Source: JAXMCI01 sp046349435 (GTDB lineage Bacteria > Pseudomonadota > Alphaproteobacteria > Dongiales > Dongiaceae). From it: a stretch of 64,000 nt of DNA. Every line of letters begins with the position of its first letter. Position 1 is the stretch's first letter. The DNA is taken from positions 186,001-250,000 of the forward strand of contig JAXMCI010000004.1 in the NCBI GenBank assembly GCA_046349435.1, given 5' to 3'. This document shows, piece by piece, positions 17,999-28,700 of the stretch. Under the pieces are notes generated by a model. The model ran no database searches. It was not told the origin of the DNA and saw only the letters and a program-made list of their open reading frames with translations. Made by a program: the position numbers and the translations under genes.

Positions 17999-19468
17999 CT
18001 ACTCCTCGAGCTGGACCGCGATCCTTCCCGACTTGACGGCGGCCTTGAGGGCCGCATGGTCGTGCTCGGCCTGGTCGGCGTAGGCCACGGCGAAGTCGCC
18101 CATCGCCTCGTCGAAGCCGTCGTGCCGACCGAGATAGCCGCTGATCCTCAGGTCCGCGTCGCCGCCCTTGGCATGGGCCCGCGCCAGCGCCCAGCCGCAG
18201 ATCTTGGCGAAGTAGGCCAGCAGCGCGGCATCCATCAGCTCCACCAGAGGCTTCAGCTTGGCATCGCGCAGCTGCCGCATGTAGCCGGGCCGGCCTCGCC
18301 GGTCGGTCGCCCAGCCCATGAACATGTCGGTGGCGGGCTGCATCAGCCGCTGCCCCATCACCACCCGCTGGCCATGGTGGGGATAGGCGCTCTTGCCGGC
18401 ATAGGGCTCGAGCACCGAGGGCCGGGCCTCCTTCCATTGCAGGAAGAGCGGGTCGTTGTTGGCCGACATCATCAGGGCGACGGCGCAGAAGGTTCCCACG
18501 CTGCCGATCCCCACGACCTTCGCGGCGGCGTCCACCATGCGATACTGGTCGAGCAGCTCGCGCCGATCGTCCGGCAGGGTTTGCCGGTACAGCTTCAGGA
18601 TGGCCTCGGCCCCGGCGCGGAAATCCTCCGAGCTCAGGTCCTGGAGATGAAAGATCAGGGGCGGATCGTCCTGGATCTGCACCTGGCCGTGCACCATGCC
18701 GGTGAGCTGCGGGAAGACCATCTCCGACGAGCCTTGCCCGGTCGCCTTGGCCAGGCGCTTGCGCAGGCGCGCCTCGAACGACTTGCGCACCGCGGGCGGC
18801 GCCGAGTCGATCACGTCCTCGGCCGTGATGCGGGCATACCAGGCTTCGAGCGGGCTCATCTCCGAATATTCGCGCAGGCGCTTGCGATAGCTGCGGGCGC
18901 AGGCGACGGCCACGTCGCGGGCGGCGGATTCCGGGAGGCCCTGGCTGCGGGCGGCCAGCACGAAGGAGGCGACCAGCCGCTTGACGTCCCATTCCCACGG
19001 GGCCGGCAGCGTCTCGTCGAAATCGTTGATGTCGAACAGGATGTTGCGCTCGGGCGTGGCGAAGCCGCCGAAGTTCATCAGGTGGCAGTCGCCGCAGGCC
19101 TGGACCCGGATCCCGGTGGCCGGCGTCTCGGCCAGGTCGGCCGCCATCACCGCCGCCGAGCCGCGGTAGAAGGCGAAGGGCGACTGCAGCATCCGGCCGT
19201 AGCGGATCGGGATCAGCTCGGCCCGCCGGCCCTCGTCCGAGGCGGCGAGGATCGCCAGCGGATCGACCCTCGCCTTGTCGCGCTTCCACGGTCCCTGGCT
19301 GCGATGCGGAACCTGATCGCGCAGCGCCTTGCCGGCCGCCATGATCGCAGCCGATGGCAAGCCCCGGCCGAGGGGTGTTGCAGCGCCGGCCACCGATGAG
19401 GCCGGCGCCTCCGGGGTTGCCGCGGTGCCCGATCGGCGTGTCCCCTTGCTGCCGTTTCTCGTCTTCAT
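17999..19468 (-). CDS. DUF2252 protein
   Basis: A 489-residue cytoplasmic protein. The family core is clear: KVVGIGSVGT, GDCHLMNFGGF, DINDFDET and ARAHAKGGD. This is a kinase-like fold family (the GDxHxxNF and DFD motifs recall aminoglycoside phosphotransferases). Its activity has not been established as far as I know. The first 45 residues are low-complexity and probably disordered. The gene stands alone, with a gap of about 120 bases to the regulator's end and about 100 to the permease genes. Confidence 0.88.
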   Translation of the reverse strand: MKTRNGSKGTRRSGTAATPEAPASSVAGAATPLGRGLPSAAIMAAGKALRDQVPHRSQGPWKRDKARVDPLAILAASDEGRRAELIPIRYGRMLQSPFAFYRGSAAVMAADLAETPATGIRVQACGDCHLMNFGGFATPERNILFDINDFDETLPAPWEWDVKRLVASFVLAARSQGLPESAARDVAVACARSYRKRLREYSEMSPLEAWYARITAEDVIDSAPPAVRKSFEARLRKRLAKATGQGSSEMVFPQLTGMVHGQVQIQDDPPLIFHLQDLSSEDFRAGAEAILKLYRQTLPDDRRELLDQYRMVDAAAKVVGIGSVGTFCAVALMMSANNDPLFLQWKEARPSVLEPYAGKSAYPHHGQRVVMGQRLMQPATDMFMGWATDRRGRPGYMRQLRDAKLKPLVELMDAALLAYFAKICGWALARAHAKGGDADLRISGYLGRHDGFDEAMGDFAVAYADQAEHDHAALKAAVKSGRIAVQLEE

Positions 19469-19570
19469 GGCGTCCTCCTGCGCGTCACCTCGTCGACGAC
19501 TCTCCGGCGAGGGGACAGGCCGGTGCAGAGGATAGCGCCAAGCCAGCCGGCGCGCGAGCCGTCGGCCGTG

Positions 19571-20389
19571 CTACTTGCCGCTGCCCGCCGCGTCGTGCGT
19601 GTCCTTGGTGAAGCGGTAGGCCACCAGGATCGGCACGAAGGTCAGCAGGATGACGAACACCGCCACCACGTTGGTCACCGGGCGCTGGCGCGGACGGAGC
19701 AGCTCGCCCAGCATCCAGATCGGCAGGGTCTGCTGCTGGCCGGCGGTGAAGGTGGTGACGATGACCTCGTCGAAGGACAGCGCGAAGGCGAGCATGCCGC
19801 CGGCCAGCAGCGCCGTGGCGATGTTGGGCAGCACGACGTGGCGGAAGGTCTGCAGGCTGTCGGCGCCGAGGTCCATCGAGGCCTCGACCAGCGCCGGCGA
19901 GCTGCGGCGCAGCCGGGCGATGACGTTGTTGTAGACGACGACGATGCAGAACGTGGCGTGGCCGAGCACGATGGTCCAGGTGCTGAAGTCGATGCCGCCG
20001 AGCGCGAAGGCCGAGCGCAGGCTGATGCCGGTGACGATGCCGGGCAGCGCGATCGGCAGCAGGATCAGCAGCGTGATCCCCTCCTTGCCGAAGAAGCGGA
20101 AGCGGAAGAGGGCCGCCGCCGCCAGCGTGCCCAGCAGCAGCGCCAGCAGGGTGGCCGCGACCGCCACCTGGACCGAGAGCCACAGCGCCTGCCAGACGTC
20201 CGGCCGGCTCCAGGCGACGGCGAACCAGCGCAGCGTCAGGCCCGGCGGCGGGAAGGTGAAGCTGCGGTCGTCGGTGGTCAGCGCGTAGAGCAGGATGAAG
20301 AGCAGCGGCAGGTTGAGGAAGGCGATGCCGAAGCCGGCCGCCGTCCTGAGGCCCCAGCCGGCCCGCGTCCCCGCCGCCTCAGAGCGCAT
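19571..20389 (-). CDS. Pot/ThiP-type ABC permease, second subunit (PotC-like)
   Basis: A 272-residue inner-membrane protein with about six helices and the coupling-loop motif EASMDLGADSLQTFRHVVLP, which contacts the ATPase. It belongs to the importer family for polyamines, putrescine or similar small cations and amino-acid-like solutes. The ATG lies inside the end of the upstream permease gene (11-base overlap), so the two are coupled. It is the last gene of the operon. Confidence 0.88.
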   Translation of the reverse strand: MRSEAAGTRAGWGLRTAAGFGIAFLNLPLLFILLYALTTDDRSFTFPPPGLTLRWFAVAWSRPDVWQALWLSVQVAVAATLLALLLGTLAAAALFRFRFFGKEGITLLILLPIALPGIVTGISLRSAFALGGIDFSTWTIVLGHATFCIVVVYNNVIARLRRSSPALVEASMDLGADSLQTFRHVVLPNIATALLAGGMLAFALSFDEVIVTTFTAGQQQTLPIWMLGELLRPRQRPVTNVVAVFVILLTFVPILVAYRFTKDTHDAAGSGK

Positions 20390-21332
20390 CGAACGCGCCC
20401 AGCCGCCGGGCGGCGGTGAGGTAGACCGCCATCACCAGGATCGGCACCACGGCGAAGGCGGCGGCCAGCGGCAGGTTGCCGGCGGTGCCCTGGTAGGAAT
20501 AGACGACCTGGCCGATGAAGGGCCGCGAGCTGCCGATGATCCCGGGGATGATGAAGTCGCCGAGCGTCAGCGAGAAGGTGAAGATGGAGCCGGCCGCGAC
20601 GCCGGGCACGGCGAGCGGCAGGATGACGTGGCGGAAGGTGGCGCGCGGCCGCGCGCCGAGGTCGGCCGAGGCCTCGACGAAGGAGCGCGGCACCCGCTCC
20701 AGCGCCGCCTCGACCGGCAGGATCATGTAGGGCAGCCAGATATAGACGAAGACGATGCAGGTGCCGATGTAGCTGACCGACAGCGACGGCCCGCCGATCA
20801 CCGGGATCGCCAGCACGGCGTCGAGCAGCCAGCCGAGCCCGACCGCGTCGGCCAGCCAGGTGATCACCCCCTCCTTGGCGAGGATCAGCTTCCAGGCATA
20901 GACCCGCACCAGGTAGTTCGACCACAGCGGCAGCATCACCGCGAGATAGAGCACCGCCTTGGCGCGCGGCCCGGTGAAGCGCGCCATCAGGTAGGCGAGC
21001 GGGAAGGCGATCGCCCCGGCGATCAGGGTCACCACCGCCGCCATCGCCACGGTGCGCGTGATGATCGCGAGGTTGGCCGGGGTGAAGAGCTCGGCGTAGG
21101 TGGCGAGCGTCGGCTCGTAGACCACCAGGCCGCTGAAGTCGTCGACCGAGAAGAAGCTCTGCGCCAGCAGGGCGAACAGCGATCCCAGGTAGATGATGCC
21201 GAGCCAGAGCAGCGGCGGCAGCAGCATCAGCAGCAGCACCAGCCGCGGCCGGAGGTAGAGGAAGGTCGAGAGCCGGCGCATCGGCCCGGGGCCGTGACCT
21301 CCGTCGAGCCGGGCGGCCGCCGCGGCGCTCAT
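20379..21332 (-). CDS. Pot-type ABC permease, first subunit (PotB-like)
   Basis: A 317-residue membrane protein with a long N-terminal cytoplasmic stretch, six or so helices and the coupling motif EASADLGARPRATFRHVILP. I start at the ATG that overlaps the stop of the ATPase gene by four bases (ATGA), rather than an upstream in-frame ATG lying inside that gene. It forms the membrane channel with the PotC-like subunit. Confidence 0.88.
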   Translation of the reverse strand: MSAAAAARLDGGHGPGPMRRLSTFLYLRPRLVLLLMLLPPLLWLGIIYLGSLFALLAQSFFSVDDFSGLVVYEPTLATYAELFTPANLAIITRTVAMAAVVTLIAGAIAFPLAYLMARFTGPRAKAVLYLAVMLPLWSNYLVRVYAWKLILAKEGVITWLADAVGLGWLLDAVLAIPVIGGPSLSVSYIGTCIVFVYIWLPYMILPVEAALERVPRSFVEASADLGARPRATFRHVILPLAVPGVAAGSIFTFSLTLGDFIIPGIIGSSRPFIGQVVYSYQGTAGNLPLAAAFAVVPILVMAVYLTAARRLGAFDAL

Positions 21333-22357
21333 CGCTCGGCCAGCGGCAGCAGGTGCTGCGGATCCCACCACAGCGTCACCGCCTGGCCCATGCGGGCCGA
21401 GGCGGCGGTCGCCGTCGTCTCCTTGTTCTGCTCGATGACGGTGAGCTCGCCGCCGCCGGCCAGCGTCACCAGGTAGCGCGTGCTGGCGCCGAAATAGAGC
21501 ACCGCGGCGATGGTGCCGCCGGTGCTCCCGGCCGCCGCCGGCGGCGCGCTGCCGGCCGGCGCCATGTGGATCTTCTCCGGCCGGATGGCGACCGGGTCGG
21601 GGCGGCCGGTGACGGCGCGCGCGGCCGGGCCGCTCAGCAGGTTGGAGACGCCGACGAAGCCGGCGACGAAGGCGGTCGCGGGATGCTCGTAGATCTCGGC
21701 CGGGCTGCCGATCTGCTCGATCCGGCCGCGGTTGAACACCGCCACCCGGTCGCTCATGGAGAGCGCCTCGCCCTGGTCGTGGGTGACGTAGACGAAGGTG
21801 ATGCCGACCTGGCGCTGGATCGCCTTCAGCTCGACCTGCATCTGCTCGCGCAGCTTGAGGTCGAGCGCGCCGAGCGGCTCGTCGAGCAGCAGCACGCTGG
21901 GGCGGTTGACCAGCGCGCGGGCCAGCGCGACCCGCTGCCGCTGGCCGCCGGAGAGCTGCGCCGGCCGGCGGTTGCCGAGCTCGGCGAGCGCCACCATCGC
22001 CAGCATCTCCTCGGCGCGGCGCCGGCGCTCGGCCCGCGGCACCTTGCGGATCATCAGCCCGTAGGCGACGTTCTCCGCCACGCTCATGTGCGGGAACAGC
22101 GCGTAGTCCTGGAACACCGTGTTGACGTCGCGCTCGTAGGGCGGCACGCCGGCCATCGGCCGGCCATGCACCAGGATCTCGCCCGAGCTCGGCTGCTCGA
22201 AGCCGGCGATCAGCCGGAGGCAGGTCGTCTTGCCCGAGCCCGACGGCCCGAGCATGGCGAAGAACTCGCCGTCGGCGATCTCGAAGCTGAGGTCGTCGGC
22301 CGCGCGCACCGTCCCGAAGTGCCGCGACACGCCGCGAAAGCTGACCGCTGGGGTCAT
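21329..22357 (-). CDS. Pot-type ABC transporter ATP-binding protein (PotA-like)
   Basis: A 342-residue ATPase: Walker A GPSGSGKTT (about 37-45), signature LSGGQRQR, Walker B LLLDEPLGALD, switch His in VTHDQGEA. A C-terminal TOBE-type regulatory domain begins near residue 240. It powers import by the neighbouring permeases. REP-like hairpins fill the gap between it and the binding-protein gene upstream. Confidence 0.92.
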   Translation of the reverse strand: MTPAVSFRGVSRHFGTVRAADDLSFEIADGEFFAMLGPSGSGKTTCLRLIAGFEQPSSGEILVHGRPMAGVPPYERDVNTVFQDYALFPHMSVAENVAYGLMIRKVPRAERRRRAEEMLAMVALAELGNRRPAQLSGGQRQRVALARALVNRPSVLLLDEPLGALDLKLREQMQVELKAIQRQVGITFVYVTHDQGEALSMSDRVAVFNRGRIEQIGSPAEIYEHPATAFVAGFVGVSNLLSGPAARAVTGRPDPVAIRPEKIHMAPAGSAPPAAAGSTGGTIAAVLYFGASTRYLVTLAGGGELTVIEQNKETTATAASARMGQAVTLWWDPQHLLPLAER

Positions 22358-22365
22358 CGCCTGCT

Positions 22366-22389
22366 CCCTCTCCCGCTTGCGGGAGAGGG
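22366..22389. repeat. Intergenic hairpin repeat
   Basis: A perfect 11-bp stem (CCCTCTCCCGC and its complement) with a 2-base loop. It is followed by GTCGGGGTGAGGG and further GC-rich inverted arms up to about 22475. The same element recurs at 24961-25210 and 54936-54962. Here it lies inside the Pot operon, between binding protein and ATPase, where it may set relative transcript stability. Confidence 0.7.
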
Positions 22390-22483
22390 TCGGGGTGAGG
22401 GCGGGGCCGCGCCGGCGGCCCTCACCCTCCCGCCCTGGCGGGCGGGCCCCTCCCTCTCCCGCTGACGCGGGCGAGGGGTTCTC

Positions 22484-23632
22484 CTACTGTCCGCTCTGGA
22501 TCGCCAGGAAGGCCGACGTCCAGTCCTTGTAAGGCACGCAGGTCCGGCCGTCGCCGCAATCGGCGACCGGCGTCTTCCAGAAGCTGATCTTGTCGAAGCT
22601 GGCGCTGCCGTTGGCCTCGCACATCGCCTTGGCGTCGCCGGTGCAGGCGTCCGGGGTCACCGGCACGCTGCCGAACCAGCCGGCGATCGCCGTCTGCACC
22701 GCCGGCTGGAGCGCGTGCTCCATCCAGAGATAGGCGCAGTTCGGATGCGGCGCCTTGGCGTGCATCATCAGCGTGTCGGCCCAGCCGGTGGCGCCCTCGA
22801 CCGGGACGGTGCTGGCGATCGGCTGCTTCTGGCTCTGCAGCAGGTTGACCTGGTAGGGCCAGGACGGCGCCGCGACGACGCCCTCGCTGGTGAAGTCCTG
22901 GGTCTGCTGGGTGGCGTCGCTCCAGTACTTCTGCACGATCTGGCGCTGCTGCTTGAGCAGCGCGATGGCCGCGTCGAACTGCTTCTGGTCGAGCGCGTAG
23001 GGGTCGGTGATGCCGAGCTCGGGCTTGGCGTGCTTCAGGTAGAGCGCGGCGTCGGCGACGTAGATCGGGCCGTAGAAGGCCTGCACCCGGCCCTTGTTGG
23101 GCTTGCCGTCCGGCAGGTCCATCGGCTCGAACACCACCTTCCAGCTGTCGGGCGGCGTCGGGAAGACCTTGGTGTTGTACATCAGCACGTTGGAGCCCCA
23201 CTGGTAGGGGATCCCGTAGTGCTTGCCCTTGACGGTGTGCCAGGCGCCGTCCTGCAGCCGGGGGTCGACCTTGCTCCAGCTCGGCACCAGCGCGACGTTG
23301 ACCTCCTGCACCGTCTTGCCGGCGACCAGCCGCAGCGAGGCGTCGCCCGAGGCGGTGACCAGGTCGAACCCGCCGCCGTTCATCAGCGAGACCATCTCGT
23401 CCGAGCTGCCGGCGGTCTTCACCGTCACCTTGCAGCCGGTCTCCTTCTCGAAGCCGGTGACCCAGTCGTAGCTCTTGTCGCTGTCGCCGCGCTCGACATA
23501 GCCGGCCCAGGCGACGATCGCGAGCGCGCCCTCGCCGGGCCCGACCTTCTCGATCATGTCCGCCTGCGCCGCGCCGGCCAGCGCCAGCGACGCCGCGACG
23601 GTGGCGGCGCCGAGCCGCGAGAACCCTGCCAT
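22484..23632 (-). CDS. Pot-type ABC transporter substrate-binding protein (PotD-like)
   Basis: A 382-residue periplasmic protein with a Sec signal (cleavage after AQA, about residue 24). The mature part shows the type-2 binding-protein pattern: ALAIVAWAGYVERG, FDLVTASGDAS, YGIPYQWGSNVLMYNT and YLWMEHALQP. Four cysteines in the last 80 residues could form disulfides. Ligand is likely a polyamine-like or amino-acid-like compound; the pocket cannot be read with certainty. It starts 36 bases after the ctaA stop, so readthrough from ctaA is possible. Confidence 0.88.
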   Translation of the reverse strand: MAGFSRLGAATVAASLALAGAAQADMIEKVGPGEGALAIVAWAGYVERGDSDKSYDWVTGFEKETGCKVTVKTAGSSDEMVSLMNGGGFDLVTASGDASLRLVAGKTVQEVNVALVPSWSKVDPRLQDGAWHTVKGKHYGIPYQWGSNVLMYNTKVFPTPPDSWKVVFEPMDLPDGKPNKGRVQAFYGPIYVADAALYLKHAKPELGITDPYALDQKQFDAAIALLKQQRQIVQKYWSDATQQTQDFTSEGVVAAPSWPYQVNLLQSQKQPIASTVPVEGATGWADTLMMHAKAPHPNCAYLWMEHALQPAVQTAIAGWFGSVPVTPDACTGDAKAMCEANGSASFDKISFWKTPVADCGDGRTCVPYKDWTSAFLAIQSGQ

Positions 23633-23668
23633 TCCAGCCTCCTCCTGGCTTGTTGGTTGGCCGGGAGG

Positions 23669-24784
23669 CTAGCCTGCGGCCGCCCTTTTGTACAAGGGAT
23701 CCCGCGGCGGCCTGAGGCCGTGCAGGGCCAGCGTGGCCAGCGTCAGCAGCACGACGGCGCCGGCCTGGTGGGCGGCGGCGAGCGGGATCGGCACCACCAG
23801 CAGCAGGGTCGAGATGCCGAGCGCCACCTGGAGCAGCGCCATCCCGGCCATCAGGCCGAGCGGCAGCGCCGCCGCCCGCGGCAGCCGCAGGCGGCGCGCC
23901 CCCAGCCACAGCGCCAGCACCGCGGCGAGCGTCAGGACGGCCAGCCAGCGATGGACGAACTGCGCCAGCACCGGGTTCTCGGTCAGGTTGCGCCAGGCCG
24001 GCGCGAGCGCCCAGCCGTCGGCCGGCAGGATCTGCCCGGCCATCAGCGGGAAGCTGTTGTAGATGAAGCCGGCCTTGAGCCCGGCGACGAAGCCGCCCAT
24101 CGCCATGGTGAGCGCGATCAGCGCGGTCGCCGCGATCAGCGCCCGGCGCAGGCCGGCCGCGGCCGGCGGCAGGGCGGCGGGGACCGGCCGCAGCAGGTCG
24201 AGCGCGGTCCACAGCATGGCGACATAGACGACCAGCGCCAGCCCGAGATGCAGCGTCAGCCGGTACTGGCTGACGTCGATCCGGTGGCTGAGGCCGCTCT
24301 GCACCATCCACCAGCCGACCAGCCCCTGCAGCCCGCCCAGCGCCAGCAGCAGCAGCAGGCGCGGCGCCAGCCCGCGCGGCAGCCGCCCGCCGAGCCAGAA
24401 CGCCAGCAGCGGCAGGGCGAAGGCCAGCCCGATCAGCCGGCCCCACAGCCGGTGGACGTACTCCCACCAGAAGATCCCCTTGAACTCGGCCAGGGTCATC
24501 GAATGGTTGACCAGCTCGAATTGCGGGATCTGCTGGTAGAGCGCGAAGACGCGCTGCCATTCCGCCTCGCTCCAGGGCGGCAGCGCGCCGGAGATCGGCT
24601 GCCATTCCATGATGGAGAGGCCGGACTCCGTGAGCCGCGTCACCCCGCCGATCACCACCATGGCGAGGATCATGGCGCAGCAGGCGAGCAGCCAGAGCGC
24701 CACGAGACGGCGGCGCGCCGCCTCGGTGCGGGCGGCGGGCGAAGAGGGTCCTTCGGAGGAGGGCAGGGCGGCGGCGAGCGTCAT
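23669..24784 (-). CDS. ctaA: Heme A synthase (COX15/CtaA)
   Basis: A 371-residue, eight-helix inner-membrane protein that oxidises heme O to heme A for aa3-type cytochrome oxidase. All four expected haem-ligand histidines are visible: EYVHRLWGR, LTLHLGLAL, FVHRWLAV and AAHQAGAVVLL. The loop GGVTRLTESGLSI is also diagnostic. I start at the ATG directly before the basic cytoplasmic N-terminus; an upstream in-frame ATG runs into repeat sequence. It is unusual to find it immediately before a Pot importer rather than near oxidase genes. Confidence 0.93.
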   Translation of the reverse strand: MTLAAALPSSEGPSSPAARTEAARRRLVALWLLACCAMILAMVVIGGVTRLTESGLSIMEWQPISGALPPWSEAEWQRVFALYQQIPQFELVNHSMTLAEFKGIFWWEYVHRLWGRLIGLAFALPLLAFWLGGRLPRGLAPRLLLLLALGGLQGLVGWWMVQSGLSHRIDVSQYRLTLHLGLALVVYVAMLWTALDLLRPVPAALPPAAAGLRRALIAATALIALTMAMGGFVAGLKAGFIYNSFPLMAGQILPADGWALAPAWRNLTENPVLAQFVHRWLAVLTLAAVLALWLGARRLRLPRAAALPLGLMAGMALLQVALGISTLLLVVPIPLAAAHQAGAVVLLTLATLALHGLRPPRDPLYKRAAAG

Positions 24785-25285
24785 GGCCGGTGAGATAGCC
24801 CGCCCGGCCGCCGCCGGCAATTCGCGGATCGGTCGCAGGCCTGCGCTCGCGCCCGCCACATCCTTCGACAGGCTGCTATGAAAGTCGAGGTCTGGAAGCC
24901 CCTCGCCCACGAAGTGGGAGAGGGAGGGGCCCGGCGCGTCAGCGCCGGGAGAGGGTCGAGGCCAGCGGCACCACCCTCACCCCGAGCCTCTCCCGCAAGC
25001 GGGAGAGGGAGCTATGCGGCAGCTCCGGCGCGGACTTTCATTCGTCGTGGTGCACGGCCCGCATGCTCCTCGTCTCCAGGACGAGGCCGGAGAGATCGCA
25101 CGCCCTCAAAACCGCGTCCGCGCCGGGAGGGTGAGGGTGGGTGAGGGTCGGGCCAGCGGCACCACCCTCACCCCGAGCCTCTCCCGCAAGCGGGAGAGGA
25201 AGCTATGCGGCAGAGGCCCACGCTCCTGTCCCTTCAACCCTTGCGGGCGGAGGGTCAGGGTGGAGGGCCCCGGCGCGGCGCCGGC
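24785..25285. repeat. Intergenic block of palindromic and direct repeats
   Basis: No supported gene. A 62-base unit occurs twice with one mismatch (from 24961 and from 25152). Each copy contains CTCTCCCGCAAGCGGGAGAG and ends in AGCTATGCGGCAG. A related degenerate hairpin lies near 24900-24930. Short open frames here simply read through the repeats. The ctaA promoter should lie at the left edge, but I see no clear match. Confidence 0.7.
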
Positions 25286-25615
25286 TCAGCCCTGCTCGCC
25301 CCGGCGGCGGAGATAGTCGGTCTGCAGCTCGCCATAGGTCTCCTCGTACCTGGCGACGAAGCTGTGCAGGATCTCGGCCAGGTCCTTGGCCGATTGCGGG
25401 CTCATGCGCAGCAGCACGCGCGTCTGCAGCACCGGCGCCTGCGCCTCGCCGGCGGCGCCCCAGCTGGGTTCCACCTCGTTGGCGAACACCACCACCTCGT
25501 TCGAGGTGCCGGAGACGTTGAAGCTCGAGACATGGAAGGTCGCCGGGGCGGCCCGGCCGCCCTCGGTCGTGGCGGGATGCTGGGTGCCAGTTTCGGGCGC
25601 TGCCGTGGAAGTCAC
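25286..25615 (-). CDS. DUF3467 protein
   Basis: A 109-residue soluble protein. A disordered first 25 residues lead into a small domain with NEVVVFANEVEP, RVLLRMSPQSAKDLAEIL and a C-terminal helix, matching the DUF3467 pattern. Function unknown. The start is a GTG with GAGG eight bases before it. An imperfect palindrome (GCGGAT, 7 bases, ATCCGC at about 25643-25661) lies upstream and could belong to its promoter. It is the gene next to the 3' end of the giant adhesin. Confidence 0.75.
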   Translation of the reverse strand: MTSTAAPETGTQHPATTEGGRAAPATFHVSSFNVSGTSNEVVVFANEVEPSWGAAGEAQAPVLQTRVLLRMSPQSAKDLAEILHSFVARYEETYGELQTDYLRRRGEQG

Positions 25616-25713
25616 TCTGGGTACCTCGCTCTCTGGATTTGCGGATGATCATAATCCGCCCGGAAGGGCCGGCGCCATGGCCGCGCTTGGCCCGGCGCCG
25701 GCCGCCGGCCGGC

Positions 25714-28700
25714 TCAGTGCGGCGGCAGGATCAGCGTGTTGCTGGCCAGCAGGTCCTTAAGGTTGATCCCCGCCGCGTGGTGCAGCTTGACCGTGGCGCT
25801 GCCCGACGGACCGTCGATCTCGAGCGTGGCGTTGCCCGAGCCCTTGCCGCCGAGCAGCTTCACGAAGCTGGCGATGTTGCCCAGGTCGTGGGCGAGCGGC
25901 GCGCTGGCCAGGATCTTGGTCAGGTCGATATGACCGCCGTTGGCGAGATCGAAGCTCTGCGGCTGGTTGCCCGCCTGGACCACGAGATCGCCGCCGGCCT
26001 GCTGGCCGAGGCCCGACAGGAAGCGCATGCCGCTCCCGCCCAGCTTGCCCAGCAGGTCGCCCAGCCGGAGCTGCACGAACGAGGTGCCGCTCGATCCGGT
26101 GGTTGATTGCTGGCCGCCGCTCACGCTCCGGAACTGCCCGATGGCGGCGGTGGCGCTGTCGGCCAGCGACCCGTTGAAGGTCCACGGCCGGTGGGGACCG
26201 CGTCCGCCCGGATCGCCGTCCGCCCCGGTCGATCCTGTGGCGCCGGTCGAACCCGTGGCGCCGGTCGATCCCGTGGCGCCGGTCGGGCCGGTCGGTCCCC
26301 GCGAGCCGGTGGGACCCGTCGCCCCGCTGGCACCCGTGGACCCGGTCGCGCCGGTGCGGCCCGTGGCGCCGGTAGCCCCCGTTGTTCCGGTGCTGCCGGT
26401 GGCCCCGGTGGCTCCGGCAGAGCCCGTGGCTCCTGTAGCGCCGGTGGGACCAGTCGTGCCGGTAGCCCCGGTGGCGCCGGTCGCGCCAGTGGCTCCGGTT
26501 GTTCCGGTGGCGCCGGTCGTGCCGGTTGCCCCCGTCACGCCGGTGGCCCCCGTGGCTCCGGTGGGACCCGTCGCCCCAGTGGGACCGGTCGCCCCGGTGG
26601 CTCCGGTTGTTCCGGTGGCGCCGGTCGTGCCGGTTGCCCCCGTCACGCCGGTTGCCCCCGTGGCTCCGGTGGGACCTGTCGCCCCGGTGGCTCCGGTTGT
26701 TCCGCTCCGGTCGTGCCCCACGCCGGTTGCCCCCGTGGCTCCCGGTGCGGACCTGTCGCCCCGGAGACCGGGACCGCTCCGGTTGTTCTGCGCTGCCCCC
26801 CGTCACGCCGTGCCTCCGGTGGGACGCCAGGAGTCGCCCCGGTGGCTCCGGTTGTTCCGGTGGCTCCGGTCGTGCCGGTTGCCCCCGTAGCGCCGTGGGA
26901 CCTGTCGCCCCGGTGGCGTGCCCGTCGCCGGTCGCACCCGTGGCCCCGGCATCGCCGGTTGCACCCGTGGCGCCTGTCGCCCCGGCATCGCCGGTGCGCC
27001 TGTAGCGCCTGTCGCCCCGGCGTCGCCGGTAGCCCCGCCGTGGCGCCAGTCGCCCCCGGCATCGCCAGTCGCACCCGTGGCACCGGTCGCTCCGGCGTCA
27101 CCGGTCGCACCCGTGGCGCCTGTCGCCCCGGCGTTTCCGCGCCCGTAGCGCCTGTCGCTCCGGCGTCACCGGTCGCACCCGTGGCGCCAGTCGCTCCGGC
27201 GTCTCCGGTTGCCCCCGTGAGGCGCCAGTCGCCCCGGCATCGCCAGTTGCACCCGTGGCACCGGTCGCTCCGGCGTCACCCGTCGCACCCGTGGCGCCGG
27301 TCGCGCCGGCATCCCCCGTGACGCCTCGTCGCCGGTGGCGCCTGTCGCCCCGGCGTCACCGGTAGCGCACCCGTGGCGCCGGTCGCGTCACCGGTCGCAC
27401 CCGTAGACCAGTCGCTCCGGCGTCTCCGGTTGCCCCCGTGGCGCCAGTCCGCCCGGCGTCGCCGGTCGCGCGTCGCGGCGTCACCGCACCGTGGCGCCTG
27501 TCGCCCCGGTCACACCCGTGGCACCGGTCGCTCCCGGCGTCACCGTCGCACCGTCTGCGCCCGTGGCGCCTGTCCTCCGGCATCGCCGGTCGCCCCGTGG
27601 CGCCAGTCGCCCCGGCATCGCGGTTGCGCCCGTAGCGCCTGTCGCTCCGGCGTCGCTCGCACCCGTGGCACCAGTCGCTCCGGCGTCTCGGTTGCCCCGT
27701 GGCGCCAGTCGCCCCGGCATCGCCAGTTGCGCCACCGGTCGCCCCCGGCGTCTCCGGTCGCACCGTGGCGCCGGTCGCGCCGGCATCGCCGGTAGCCCCG
27801 TCCGTGGCGCCTGTCGCCCCGGCATCGCCGGTCGCGCCCGTGGCACCGGTCGCTCCGGCGTCCGCACCGGCGCTCCCGGCATCGCCCCCCGTGGCGCCAG
27901 TCGCCCCGGCATCGCCGGTTGCCCCGTGGCGCCTGTCGCCCCGGCATCGCCGTGCCCCCGTGGCGCCTGTCGCCCCGGCGTCGCCGGTCGCACCCGCTGT
28001 CGCTCGGCATCGCCACCCCGTGGCGCCAGTCGCCCCGGCATCGCCAGTTGCCCGATCTCCGGTCGCCCCCGTGGCGCCGGTCGCGCCGGCATCGCCACGT
28101 GACACCCGTGGCGCCTGTCGCCCCGGCACCGGTCGCACCCGTGGCGCCGTGTCGCTCCGGCGTCACCGGTCGCACCCGTGGCGCCAGTCGCCCCGGCATC
28201 GCCGGTCGCACCCGTGGCGCCTGTCGCTCCGGCGTCACCCGGTCCCGTGGCGCCTGTCGCCCCGGCATCGTTCCGGTTGCGCCCGTAGCGCCTGTCGCTC
28301 GGCGTCACCGGTCGCACCCGTGGCACCTGTCGCTCCGGCGTCTCCCGTTGCCCCCGTGGCGCCAGTCGCCCCGGCATCGCCAGTTGCGCCCGTGGCACCG
28401 GTCGCCCCGGCGTCTCGGTCGCACCCGGCGCCGGTCGCTCCGGCGTCGCCGGTACCGTGACACCCGTGGCGCCAGTCGCCCCGGCATCGCCGGTTGCGCC
28501 CGTGGCGCCGGTCGCTCCGGCGTCGCCGGTCGCACCCGTGGCGCCTGTCGCCCCGGCGTCACCGGTCGCACCCGTGGCGCCGGTCGCTCCGGCATCGCCG
28601 GTCGCACCCGTGGCGCCAGTCGCCCCGGCATCGCCGGTGGCGCCCGTGGCGCCAGTCGCTCCGGCATCGCCGTTGCCCCGTGGCGCCAGTCGCACCGGCG